This document shows positions 29,151 through 38,621 of a DNA stretch of 64,000 nucleotides, one piece after another. Below the pieces are notes generated by a model. That model did no database searches and was not told where the DNA came from. It was given only the letters and a program-made list of their open reading frames with translations. The stretch lies in NCBI GenBank assembly GCA_945280365.1, contig CALYQD010000001.1, positions 124,001 to 188,000 of the forward strand, in the 5' to 3' direction. Source of the DNA: an uncultured Apibacter sp. (GTDB taxonomy: Bacteria; Bacteroidota; Bacteroidia; Flavobacteriales; Weeksellaceae). Within the stretch, counting starts at the first letter, position 1. Every line of letters starts with the position of its first letter. Made by a program: the position numbers and the translations under genes.

Positions 29151-32100
29151 ATGAAAAGTTTTTACTCTGCTCTTATTTTAATTCATACTCTAGCCATTGG
29201 ATCAGTTTACTTTCATGAAACTACAGAATCCTCTAAAAAATTCAACGACAGGACTTACCATCATCTAATTACATATGGTCAAAGTTTAGCTACCGGGGCT
29301 CAATCTTATCCGGCTTTATCTACTGAAAATATTGCAGGAAATTATATGATAGGTGATCAGGTATGGATTAATTTTGGGAATACCAATTCCACGGAGTTCA
29401 TCCCTCTTAAAGCATCTATTGCTCGTATATACCAAAATTATCCTAAAAGCAAATCCTCGATGACTTCTGCCGAAGATCCGTTGATAGGATTAACCAACCA
29501 CCTGCAATTAAAACAGTCGCAAGTTGGAGTTCAATATGTAGCATCTTCCGATGGAGTAAATGGAAAAAGCATTGAAGCTTTATCCAAACCGGGCCTTTTT
29601 AAAACGAATTACTATAAAGAATATTTTTTAAAGTCCGTAGAATCTGCCGCCTCCATTGCCCGTAACAACGGTTACAAAATTGAAGCTCCTGCAATTTTCT
29701 TGATGCATGGAGAATTCAATTATATCAATCTTCATGATGACAGAACCAGAGGTGCTACACTCGATAAAAACGAATATAAAAGACTGTTTGTTAATTTAAA
29801 AAATGATATGCAGAAAGATATCATGAATGCTTACGGCCAAAGAAAAAAACCGGTATTAATTACCTATCAAGTGGGTTCTTCTCGAAGTGACGATAATGTA
29901 AATATAGGACTTGCTCAATTGGAGCTCTCTAATACCTACGAAGATATTATTAGTGCAGGCCCTACCTATCATTTGCCTCATAGAGGAATCCATCTGGATG
30001 CTAATGGATATAGATGGTACGGGGAAATAATGGCAAAAGTCTATTATAAAACTCAAGTTTTAGGTGAAGAGTTCAAACCCTTACAACCCAAGCAAATCTA
30101 TCGTATATCCCCCAAATCCGTTGGTGTCGTTTTTCATGTTCCCCACCCGCCTCTTGTATTTGATACGAATTTGGTAAAGGCACTTCCCAATTATGGTTTT
30201 AAATTAAAGAATAATGGTGCTTTGGAAAATATTTCCGAAGTAAAAATTGATCAAAATGAAAATACTGTTATAATTACTTGTGCTAATGACATTACCGGAA
30301 ATGTAGAAGTTATTTATGGCCAACAGAATATATATCATAATGGCAAATTTATAGTTAAAGCCGGAAACCTTAGAGATAGTGATGATTATCAAGCTTTTTT
30401 TACTTATGTTGATTTAGATACTAAAAAGGATGGAAACTATATTTATCCTAGAGAACGAAATGAAATGACTTTGAGACCCGACATTGAGCCTAGAGATAAA
30501 GATGGCAACTTTTTATACGGGAAGCCTTATCCTTTATATAATTTTAGTGTTGCTTTCGGATATACGCTTGAAGCTAATAGAAGTTCCATTTATATGCCTG
30601 GTTTTTATCCTAACAGAGACATTGTATATGTAAAAAAAGGTGGCAAGGGAGACGGCAGTTCTTGGGATAAGGCATATGGAGAATTGGCAGATGTTTTAAA
30701 GATAGCCGGAGAACAAAATATTGGTGAAATCGCAACTATTAAAAAAATTTGGGTTTCAAAAGGAACTTATTCTCCTCTGTATATACCGGGAAATGGTACG
30801 AATCAAATAAATGATCGTTCTTTTTTACTACCAAAAAATGTTGAAATTTATGGTGGTTTCTCAGGTATGGAAACTTCACTGCTACAAAGAGATTGGAAAA
30901 ATAATGCCTCTACCCTTTTCGGAGATAATGTATACCATGTGGTCATTTCCTCCGGAGATGTCGGAAATGCAACACTTGACGGCTTTACCATTAAAGGAGG
31001 CAAAGCAAATCTTCGTAGTAATGCATATAAAAAAAAATCCCATCAAATACCTTATCATATTGAGGTAAATAATAGTTGGGTTTATACGGGATATGGAGCA
31101 GGTATTTATATTATCAATTCTTCTCCTAAGCTAAAAAATTTAATCATAACCGAAAATGAAGCTGTAGATGCCGGGGCTGGATTGTTACTGGAGGGATCGA
31201 ATTCTTCTATAAGCAATATAATTATTAAAGACAATATATTGTCAGATGATAGAGCCATAGGTGGTTGTGGTATATATTCCTATAAATCATCTCCTATTTT
31301 ACAAGATGTTTCCATAATTAATAATAAAATAGAAACTATCAATACAAATGCATTGGGTGCCGGCATATATAACAAAGAATCAGATCACCCTACATTAACC
31401 AATGTGATTATTTCAGAAAATAGCATTATAAATTCCAGATATAAAAATGTAATCGGCAAAGGAGGGGGAATTTTCAATAAAGATTCACGACTTCTTTTAA
31501 TCAACTCCCTAATAACTAAAAATAAAGCAGGCGAAGGTGGAGGGATTTATATTGAAGGATCGGATGGATCTGAATTTACTAACATTACCATTTCCGATAA
31601 TGAAGTTTCCAATAATAAGGGAAGCGGCCTTTATTGCAACTATGCAAAACCGGTTGTTAACAATAGCATTATCTGGGGAAATAAACCGAATACTATTAAT
31701 AATAATAATCAAGGATATCCTAGTTTTAACTACAGTCTAGTACAGTATAATGAAGACACAAATAACCATAATATAATGGGTAAAACCGATCCATTATTTG
31801 AAGATGATTATACCTTGAATGTTAACAGCCCTGTCATTAATAAAGGCAATAATGATTATGTACGTAGTATCAATAAAGATTTAAATAATTATCCCCGGAT
31901 AGTTAAAGACATTATAGATATAGGAGCTTATGAATATCAAAATGAGGCTTCTTGTGCCCGTTTAAAACATATAGTAATAAATGATCTGGAAACAACTTAT
32001 GATGGAAATCCAAAGGATATTAGCATTAATGATCTGCCCGATTACTTAACTCATGAGACTAGATACAAGGGAATAGAAAACACATCCTTTGACGAAAATA

Positions 32101-33413
32101 TTCATCCTCCTACTGAAGTAGGAAAATACTTAGTAACTGCAATTTTAAAAGACAACTCTATTTCAAAGGATTGTGAGATAATTTTAACGGCAACATTAAC
32201 TATTAAAAAAGGTATTACGAAAATTATTTCAGATGAAGTAGTTACGTATTCATATGATGGAACAGAAAAAAAAATAAATGCTGCACTTAATCATAACAAT
32301 TCTACTATTTCCTATATTCCCCAACAAGGATATGTAAATGCGGGAAGATATATCATCAAAGTAAAATCAGCAGAAACTCCAAATTATCTTCCTGAAGAAA
32401 AAGATATTATATTGGTTATTGAAAAAGCAAATTATTCCGGGATAAGCTTGCCTAATAAAACTATTAATTATGATGGGTCAGAAAAAGAAATTGTTGTTGA
32501 TGGTATCATTCCTAAAGCAACTGAGATAGTTTATGAATACGAAGGAATTAATTCAACCTTGTATCCTAAACAGAAAAATAAACCGGTAAACGCAGGAACA
32601 TATCTTGTTACAGCTACACTTACCAATCCAAACTATAATACTCTATCGTTACGTAGTAATTTAACTATTAGTAAAGCAGATTTTATGGGGATTAAGCTGA
32701 ATGAAAAAATAACTACTTATAATAGTAAAAAACAAGGTATCTCTGTCTTTATTACCGATAAACTTCCTAATGAAACTAAAATAAAATATGAGTATGAAGG
32801 AGTTAGCCCTACCATTTACGCAAAAAGTAGTGAAGAGCCTATTAATTCCGGTATATATCGAGTTACGGCTTCCATAATAAATAATAACTATAACACGCTG
32901 ACACTTTCCAACAATCTTTTCATTAAAAAAGCAGAAGCATTTATTTATACTAATGAAGAACAAATATATACATATGATGGTACAATAAAAAACGTTGAAG
33001 CAACACTTAATCATAAAGAAAGCATCTTAAAATTTAGCCCTCAGAAAGGATATGCGACCGTTGGCTCATATAATATTATTATTTCGGCCGAGGAAAGTCC
33101 TAACTATTTATCAGCCTTTAAGGCAGTAAAATTGATTATAAAAAATCTTTCTTTAGGTGCCAATGCCTCTGAGGCTGTAAGTGAAGAAATCAGAATAGCC
33201 TCAAATCCTGTTTCAAACATATTAGAACTGATTTTTTCAAAACCAACAATTAAGAAAGAAAATTTAACAATCTACAATTTTATGGGTAAATTAGTTGTTG
33301 AAACAAAAGTTTTACCAGGAGATACGGTAAAAAAAATCGATTTAAGTGGTCACCATTCTGGTATTTATATTCTGAAATATAAGAATAAAATGTTCCGGTT
33401 TATCAAAGAGTAA
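29151..33413 (+). CDS. Large T9SS-secreted protein: SGNH esterase, beta-helix, MBG repeats
   Basis: Surface or secreted protein of 1420 residues. The signal peptide covers about 1-20. Residues 36-310 look like an SGNH/sialate-acetylesterase-type domain: ITYGQSLATG supplies the nucleophile Ser and GIHLDANGYRWYGE a block-V-like histidine. A linker leads to a right-handed beta-helix (about 493-930) beginning YVKKGGKGDGSSWDKAY, with many NN-rich turns. Five MBG-like repeats (YDG...NAG.Y) span about 936-1335. The last 75 residues (NPVSNILELIF...GIYILKYKN) form a type A T9SS sorting tail. It probably acts on an acetylated glycan; the substrate is unknown. It stands alone between terminators. Confidence 0.85.
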   Translation: MKSFYSALILIHTLAIGSVYFHETTESSKKFNDRTYHHLITYGQSLATGAQSYPALSTENIAGNYMIGDQVWINFGNTNSTEFIPLKASIARIYQNYPKSKSSMTSAEDPLIGLTNHLQLKQSQVGVQYVASSDGVNGKSIEALSKPGLFKTNYYKEYFLKSVESAASIARNNGYKIEAPAIFLMHGEFNYINLHDDRTRGATLDKNEYKRLFVNLKNDMQKDIMNAYGQRKKPVLITYQVGSSRSDDNVNIGLAQLELSNTYEDIISAGPTYHLPHRGIHLDANGYRWYGEIMAKVYYKTQVLGEEFKPLQPKQIYRISPKSVGVVFHVPHPPLVFDTNLVKALPNYGFKLKNNGALENISEVKIDQNENTVIITCANDITGNVEVIYGQQNIYHNGKFIVKAGNLRDSDDYQAFFTYVDLDTKKDGNYIYPRERNEMTLRPDIEPRDKDGNFLYGKPYPLYNFSVAFGYTLEANRSSIYMPGFYPNRDIVYVKKGGKGDGSSWDKAYGELADVLKIAGEQNIGEIATIKKIWVSKGTYSPLYIPGNGTNQINDRSFLLPKNVEIYGGFSGMETSLLQRDWKNNASTLFGDNVYHVVISSGDVGNATLDGFTIKGGKANLRSNAYKKKSHQIPYHIEVNNSWVYTGYGAGIYIINSSPKLKNLIITENEAVDAGAGLLLEGSNSSISNIIIKDNILSDDRAIGGCGIYSYKSSPILQDVSIINNKIETINTNALGAGIYNKESDHPTLTNVIISENSIINSRYKNVIGKGGGIFNKDSRLLLINSLITKNKAGEGGGIYIEGSDGSEFTNITISDNEVSNNKGSGLYCNYAKPVVNNSIIWGNKPNTINNNNQGYPSFNYSLVQYNEDTNNHNIMGKTDPLFEDDYTLNVNSPVINKGNNDYVRSINKDLNNYPRIVKDIIDIGAYEYQNEASCARLKHIVINDLETTYDGNPKDISINDLPDYLTHETRYKGIENTSFDENIHPPTEVGKYLVTAILKDNSISKDCEIILTATLTIKKGITKIISDEVVTYSYDGTEKKINAALNHNNSTISYIPQQGYVNAGRYIIKVKSAETPNYLPEEKDIILVIEKANYSGISLPNKTINYDGSEKEIVVDGIIPKATEIVYEYEGINSTLYPKQKNKPVNAGTYLVTATLTNPNYNTLSLRSNLTISKADFMGIKLNEKITTYNSKKQGISVFITDKLPNETKIKYEYEGVSPTIYAKSSEEPINSGIYRVTASIINNNYNTLTLSNNLFIKKAEAFIYTNEEQIYTYDGTIKNVEATLNHKESILKFSPQKGYATVGSYNIIISAEESPNYLSAFKAVKLIIKNLSLGANASEAVSEEIRIASNPVSNILELIFSKPTIKKENLTIYNFMGKLVVETKVLPGDTVKKIDLSGHHSGIYILKYKNKMFRFIKE

Positions 33414-33435
33414 TCGGATAATATAACTAACATAT

Positions 33436-33473
33436 AAAGAAGGATTCCTTAATTAAATTAGGAATCCTTCTTT
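33436..33473. terminator. Shared bidirectional terminator overlapping the lpxB stop
   Basis: Perfect 14-base arms AAAGAAGGATTCCT and AGGAATCCTTCTTT enclose a 10-base loop. It lies between the convergent T9SS gene and lpxB, and the lpxB stop codon (33458-33460) falls at the loop edge, so the last lpxB codons form one arm. Confidence 0.75.
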
Positions 33474-34576
33474 ACATCTCCTACAATGAACTTTGCTGTT
33501 CGAAGAGACGCTCCCGAGTCTCCTAATTTATGTCTAAGCTCTAAATAATTTCCTTTTATATTTTCAACATTTGTAGGGTCCAATATTTTATTTAATTCAC
33601 TCTTCAAATTATTATAATTTAAATCGTCTTGAATCAGTTCGGTTACCACTTTACGATCCATAATTAAATTAACTAAAGAAATATACTGTATATGCTTTAT
33701 CAATCTTTTAGCTATTTCGTAAGATATTCTACTTCCTTTGTAGCATACTACTTCAGGCACATTTAATAAAGCTGTTTCTAACGTAGCAGTTCCAGAGGTT
33801 ACTAATGCAGCTTGAGAAATCCTTAGTAAATTATATGTTTGATTGGAAACAATCTTAACATGAGAATTTAAAAATTGCTTATAAAATTCAACATCAATAG
33901 AAGGGGCTCCAGCAATTACAAATTCATAGGGTAAAAAATCTTTTTCTACAGATAACATCTGAGATAACATTTTTTTTATCTCTTGTTTTCTACTACCGGG
34001 TAATAGGGCTATGATAGGCTTATCTGAAAGACCGTGTTCTTTTCTAAATTTATTTTGATCAAGATCTGGCAATGAGTTTAAAGCATCTAATAAAGGATGC
34101 CCTACAAAATCAACCTGATAATTGTACTTTGCGTAAAAATCTTTTTCAAAAGGAAGGATGACAAACATGCGGTCAATATATTTTTTAATGATTTTGACCC
34201 TCCCCGATTTCCAAGCCCATAATTGAGGTGAGATATAGTAAAACGTTTTTATTCCTAATTTTTTTACACTTTTACAAATACGTAAATTAAATCCGGGATA
34301 ATCTATAAAGATAACACAATCCGGGTGATACTGAGAAATGTCTTTTTTACAAAGCTTAATATTCCCTAATATGGTTCCTAAATTTGCTACAACCTCAAGA
34401 AAACCCATAAAGGACAAATCTCTGTAATGCTTAACCATTACACCTCCTTGGGCTTGCATTAAGTCTCCTCCCCAAAATCGAAATTCAGCGAATTGATCTA
34501 CTTTTTTAATTTCTTTCATAAGGTTTGATCCATGCAAATCTCCTGATGCTTCTCCCGCAATTATATAGTATTTCAT
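33458..34576 (-). CDS. lpxB: Lipid-A-disaccharide synthase
   Basis: Glycosyltransferase joining UDP-diacylglucosamine and lipid X on the inner face of the inner membrane. The 372 residues show the family start YYIIAGEASGDLHGSNLM, the conserved FIDYPGFNLR, YYISPQLWAWK, DFVGHPLLD, LLPGSRKQEI and the late SGTATLETALLNVPEVVCYK. An alpha/beta hydrolase lies 59 bases upstream on the same strand and is probably cotranscribed. Confidence 0.96.
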   Translation of the reverse strand: MKYYIIAGEASGDLHGSNLMKEIKKVDQFAEFRFWGGDLMQAQGGVMVKHYRDLSFMGFLEVVANLGTILGNIKLCKKDISQYHPDCVIFIDYPGFNLRICKSVKKLGIKTFYYISPQLWAWKSGRVKIIKKYIDRMFVILPFEKDFYAKYNYQVDFVGHPLLDALNSLPDLDQNKFRKEHGLSDKPIIALLPGSRKQEIKKMLSQMLSVEKDFLPYEFVIAGAPSIDVEFYKQFLNSHVKIVSNQTYNLLRISQAALVTSGTATLETALLNVPEVVCYKGSRISYEIAKRLIKHIQYISLVNLIMDRKVVTELIQDDLNYNNLKSELNKILDPTNVENIKGNYLELRHKLGDSGASLRTAKFIVGDVKKDS

Positions 34577-34635
34577 ATCTTAAAAATATTTCATTGAAAA
34601 ACACTCAAATCTTTTAGCTTATCCTTTAAAAAAAT

Positions 34636-35415
34636 TTAAGACTTTATAAAAGTTTCCACAGTCTCATAGAAAGCAGTCGGATTATCTACTTGTACCCAAT
34701 GTCCGGCATTAGGAATTACAACTGTTTTTTCATTAGGAAACTGTTGACGTATGTTAAATTCATCTTCTTTTAAAATATAATTTGATTTTTCTCCGGCAAT
34801 AAACAATGTGGGACCTTCATATTTTCCATAAGAAATAGTATTATTAATTACCTGATTATATTTCTCCGATAAGGTCTTTAAATTAAAACGAAAATTATAA
34901 CGGTTATCCTCAGTTTTGTATACATTTTTCATTAGAAACTGAATTATTCCGGCCTCTTTAATATATTGTGATAAGATATTTTCTACTTCTTTTTTTTCAT
35001 GTATCTTCGAAAAATCAACGCTTTGCAATGCTTCAAAGATTAATTGATGGTGCGGTGGATAAGCCTTAGGTGCCATATCAACAACGATTAATTTTTCAAC
35101 TAAATCAGGATGTTTAATAGCACATTCCATAACTGCCTTTCCGCCCAAAGAGTGTCCTAATAAAATCGCTTTATCTAATGAATAATGCTTCATATAATTC
35201 ACAATATCATCAGACATAGTAGTATAGCTCATTTCATCGGAATGAAAGCTTCTTCCATGATTTCTTAAATCAATAAGATGAACTTCGTTTGTTTCTGAAA
35301 ATTTCCTACCTAAAGTTCCCCAATTATCTAACATTCCAAATAATCCGTGAAAAATAAATAAAGGGGTTTTTCCTGAATTATAAAATATCTTTGAATTTAA
35401 GATATGATTTTCCAT
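34636..35415 (-). CDS. Alpha/beta hydrolase, YbfF-like esterase
   Basis: Small cytosolic hydrolase, 259 residues. It has the HGLFGMLDNW oxyanion region, DLRNHGRS, the nucleophile elbow GHSLGGK, and a late histidine in NAGHWVQVDNP. It matches the YbfF/acyl-CoA esterase type, but the substrate is unproven. A minus-strand -7 box at 35432-35439 precedes it, making it the first gene before lpxB. Confidence 0.85.
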   Translation of the reverse strand: MENHILNSKIFYNSGKTPLFIFHGLFGMLDNWGTLGRKFSETNEVHLIDLRNHGRSFHSDEMSYTTMSDDIVNYMKHYSLDKAILLGHSLGGKAVMECAIKHPDLVEKLIVVDMAPKAYPPHHQLIFEALQSVDFSKIHEKKEVENILSQYIKEAGIIQFLMKNVYKTEDNRYNFRFNLKTLSEKYNQVINNTISYGKYEGPTLFIAGEKSNYILKEDEFNIRQQFPNEKTVVIPNAGHWVQVDNPTAFYETVETFIKS

Positions 35416-35431
35416 GTTAATATCTTTTTTA

Positions 35432-35439
35432 CAAAAATA
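35432..35439 (-). promoter_or_regulatory. -7 box TATTTTTG for the hydrolase-lpxB pair
   Basis: Exact TAnnTTTG on the minus strand, 16 bases before ATG 35415. Confidence 0.45.
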
Positions 35440-35582
35440 TGGATATTCTTAAATATAGTAATTTATTAAATTGTGTTACAAATTGATTAAAATTTATATA
35501 TGATACTTTATAAAAATGTTTAATTTTATACTATATTTTATCTCTAATCCCATACATTATTAATATAGTAAAAATTAAATAC

Positions 35583-36974
35583 ATGAATAATTCCAACAAT
35601 CAGTTAAAAAGAAGTTTAACAAATAGGCACATTCAACTCATTGCTATAGGAGGAGCTATAGGAACGGGATTATTTATGGGATCCGGAAAAACCATAAGCT
35701 TAGCCGGACCTTCTATTCTCCTGGTTTATGCCATCATAGGCTTTGTCTTGTTTTTTGTCATGAGAGCCATGGGCGAATTATTACTTTCAAACTTAAATTA
35801 TAAATCATTCGTAGATTTTACTACAGATCTCTTAGGTCCTATGGCGGGTTTTTTTATGGGATGGACGTATTGGTTTTGTTGGATTGTTACTGGTAGTGCA
35901 GATTTAATAGCGATTTCCGGTTATGTTGAATATCTTTTTCCGAATATGATCGCACCTTGGGTTCCGGCATTAGTATGTATCCTATTATTTTTATCCTTAA
36001 ATCTATTAACTGTAAAACTTTTCGGTGAAGCAGAATTTTGGTTTGCCATAATTAAAATTCTAGCAATAATTACCCTGATCGTAATAGGCATCATATTCAT
36101 TTGTAGCAAATTTAAATCCCCCACCGGCGTAACTACCTCCTTATCCAATATATGGAATGATGGAGGATTTTTCCCTACCGGATTCACAGGTTTTGTTGCC
36201 GGATTTCAAATAGCTGCCTTTGCATTTGTAGGAGTGGAATTGGTTGGAACGACGGCCGCTGAAACTAAAGATCCCGAAAAAACCTTGCCTAAAGCCATTA
36301 ATGCTATTCCTATTAGAGTAATTTTATTCTATGTTCTCTCTTTAGCTGTAATTATGTCTGTAATGCCTTGGCGAACTATAGATCCGGAAAAAAGTCCTTT
36401 TATTGTATTATTTTCATTTGCGGGAATCACAGCAGCATTTAGCATCACCTACTTTGTGGTACTTACTTCGGCAGCATCTTCCGCGAATAGCGGAATATTC
36501 TCTACAAGCAGAATGTTATACGGACTTTCCATAAGTAAAAAAGCACCCATTTATTTTAGAAAGCTTTCAAAAGCTTCAGTTCCTTCCTATGGCTTAACTT
36601 TTTCTTGTATCTGTCTACTTCCTTCGGTATTAATGCTTTATTTCGGTAACGAAAATATAATGTATGCCTTCACTTTAGTTACCACTGTAGCTACTGTATT
36701 ATTTATTTTTATTTGGTCTATGATACTTATTTCTTATATTTCATTTCGAAAAAGAAAACCTGAGCTTCATCATAAATCCAATTATAAAGTTCCTGGAGGC
36801 CTCTTTTCCGTTTATATTTCTTTAGTGTTTTTTGTATTTCTTATTATTGCTTTTTGGTTTAAAGATGATACAAGACAAGCTCTTATCTTTACTCCTTTAT
36901 GGTTTGTATTGCTTGGTATTTGTTATTTTATAATACCTCAAAGAATAAAAAAACAATGGCAAGCTAATTTTTAA
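35583..36974 (+). CDS. cycA: D-serine/D-alanine/glycine:H+ symporter CycA
   Basis: APC-family inner-membrane amino acid permease, 463 residues with twelve helices. Long stretches follow E. coli CycA as I recall it: LTNRHIQLIAIGGAIGTGLF, TISLAGPSI, VMRAMGELLLSNL, GWTYWFCWIVTG, GTTAAETKDPEKTLP, TSAASSANSG and DDTRQALIFTPLWF. This is unusually close for a flavobacterium and points to transfer from a proteobacterium. It stands alone. Uptake of D-amino acids and glycine is likely; the exact preference is inferred from the family. Confidence 0.9.
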   Translation: MNNSNNQLKRSLTNRHIQLIAIGGAIGTGLFMGSGKTISLAGPSILLVYAIIGFVLFFVMRAMGELLLSNLNYKSFVDFTTDLLGPMAGFFMGWTYWFCWIVTGSADLIAISGYVEYLFPNMIAPWVPALVCILLFLSLNLLTVKLFGEAEFWFAIIKILAIITLIVIGIIFICSKFKSPTGVTTSLSNIWNDGGFFPTGFTGFVAGFQIAAFAFVGVELVGTTAAETKDPEKTLPKAINAIPIRVILFYVLSLAVIMSVMPWRTIDPEKSPFIVLFSFAGITAAFSITYFVVLTSAASSANSGIFSTSRMLYGLSISKKAPIYFRKLSKASVPSYGLTFSCICLLPSVLMLYFGNENIMYAFTLVTTVATVLFIFIWSMILISYISFRKRKPELHHKSNYKVPGGLFSVYISLVFFVFLIIAFWFKDDTRQALIFTPLWFVLLGICYFIIPQRIKKQWQANF

Positions 36975-37172
36975 TTAATTTTACATTAAGCTGTTATGCC
37001 ACTTAAAATATATTTTTATTTTTATATAACAACTTTAATATAAACTGTTACAAGGAAAATATTTTACAACTATTTCCTTATTTAAAAAAGCATAAATTAT
37101 CCATAATAGCGATAGATTGTAAATACCTTTCTATCCTTGAGGTTCTTACTTTCATTATATTCTTAAAATACC

Positions 37173-37180
37173 TAAATTTG
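37173..37180 (+). promoter_or_regulatory. menB promoter: TTTC, 19 bases, TAAATTTG
   Basis: Exact TAnnTTTG with TTTC (one change from the -33 TTTG) exactly 19 bases upstream. It is the most complete Bacteroidota-type promoter I saw here. ATG is at 37210. Confidence 0.6.
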
Positions 37181-37209
37181 AAAAATTTCAATGAAAATAA
37201 ATATAATAT

Positions 37210-38028
37210 ATGGCTAGAAATTGGCAAACGATAAAAGAATACTCTGACATATTATTTGAATACTGGAATGGGATTGCAAAAATTACCATAAATCGTCCCG
37301 AAGTATACAATGCTTTTCGACCAGAAACAAATTTTCAAATGATTGAAGCAATGGAATATTGCCGAGAGCATTCGGAAATAGATGTAATTATTTTAACAGG
37401 GGCAGGAGACAAAGCCTTTTGTAGCGGAGGTGATCAAAATGTAAAAGGTGTTGGTGGATATGTGGGAGAAGACGGTGTACCTAGATTAAATGTACTTGAA
37501 CTTCATAAGAAAATACGGGAGATCCCCAAACCGGTAATTGCAATGGTTAACGGATATGCTATAGGAGGGGGGCATGTACTCCATGTGGTTTGTGACTTAA
37601 CCGTAGCTTCTGAAAATGCAAAATTTGGACAAACCGGTCCTAAAGTAGGAAGCTTTGACGGCGGATTCGGATCTTCATATCTCGCCAGAAGTGTCGGTCA
37701 AAAAAAAGCAAGGGAAATATGGTTCCTTTGTCAGCAATATACTGCTCAAGAAGCAATGGAAATGGGCATGGTAAACAAGGTTGTTCCGCTCGATCAACTG
37801 GAAAACGCCACAGTGGAATGGTGTGAAATCATGCAACAAAGAAGTCCTATGGCTCTACGCATGATAAAACGATGTCTAAATGCGGAATTAGACGGTCAAC
37901 ACGGTTTAATGCAATTAGCCGGAGATGCCACCTTAATGTATTATCTAATGGATGAAGCCCAAGAAGGTAAAAAGGCTTTCTTAGAAAAACGTAAGCCTGA
38001 TTTTAAAAAATTTCCAAAATTTCCTTAA
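37210..38028 (+). CDS. menB: 1,4-dihydroxy-2-naphthoyl-CoA synthase
   Basis: Crotonase-fold enzyme closing the naphthoquinone ring in menaquinone synthesis. The 272 residues carry the MenB hallmarks: [51 protein letters not shown] with the catalytic Asp region, and [16 protein letters not shown]. It is monocistronic, between its own promoter and terminator; other men genes are elsewhere. Menaquinone would be the acceptor for GlpABC encoded next. Confidence 0.96.
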   Translation: MARNWQTIKEYSDILFEYWNGIAKITINRPEVYNAFRPETNFQMIEAMEYCREHSEIDVIILTGAGDKAFCSGGDQNVKGVGGYVGEDGVPRLNVLELHKKIREIPKPVIAMVNGYAIGGGHVLHVVCDLTVASENAKFGQTGPKVGSFDGGFGSSYLARSVGQKKAREIWFLCQQYTAQEAMEMGMVNKVVPLDQLENATVEWCEIMQQRSPMALRMIKRCLNAELDGQHGLMQLAGDATLMYYLMDEAQEGKKAFLEKRKPDFKKFPKFP

Positions 38029-38037
38029 TCATAATTA

Positions 38038-38068
38038 AGAAAGTTCCTTTTAAAAAAGGAACTTTTTT
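38038..38068 (+). terminator. Terminator after menB
   Basis: AAAGTTCCTTT and AAAGGAACTTT arms with a short A-rich loop run into T's, 10 bases after the stop. Confidence 0.8.
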
Positions 38069-38070
38069 CT

Positions 38071-38574
38071 TATTCTTATTACCTTACATAAGGGGGTATA
38101 ATTTTTTATATTTTTTTATCACCTATTAGAAAAGGACTATTATTAGCTTAATTATCCTTTAACCTCATAAAACTGCTTATTACTCTAGTTTTCTTAACTA
38201 CATTTCCCATCCAAATACTTCTCTATATTTCAATTCACCCTCACTAAAATTTACAGAAAAATACACGATTTTATATAAATTAAAACCTCATTTTTTTATA
38301 AAAAAATAAGAATTAGGCTACTAAATTGTTACCATTAATTACGTTTTATTTCCTTTATTTTGAGATAAAAATAAGAAGCAAATATTTATATTTAACGAAA
38401 TTTTAACTAAAATTATTTATCATAATAAATAGTAAATAATTTAAAAAAAAATAGAATTTTTATAATCAAACAACTAATAATTTATCAAACATACAATTCA
38501 TATACTAATAAGTAAAAACGAGTAAGGACATATTTAAAAAAAATGATTTATATCAGAAAAGTAAGCACTCGTTG
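38071..38574. other. AT-rich region upstream of glpABC
   Basis: About 500 bases with no gene visible. The regulatory sequence sits at its right end. Confidence 0.5.
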
Positions 38575-38597
38575 TTTCGTTTTCTTTCGTAATTTTG
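38575..38597 (+). promoter_or_regulatory. glpABC promoter with two TTTCG half-sites
   Basis: TTTCG at 38575-38579 and again at 38585-38589, exactly ten bases apart, directly abut the -7 box TAATTTTG (38590-38597). The DeoR-family GlpR encoded at 42811 is the natural candidate to bind here. Similar TTTCG elements precede glpD and glpK. Confidence 0.5.
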
Positions 38598-38621
38598 TTA
38601 CTAAAATAAAACCAAACAATT

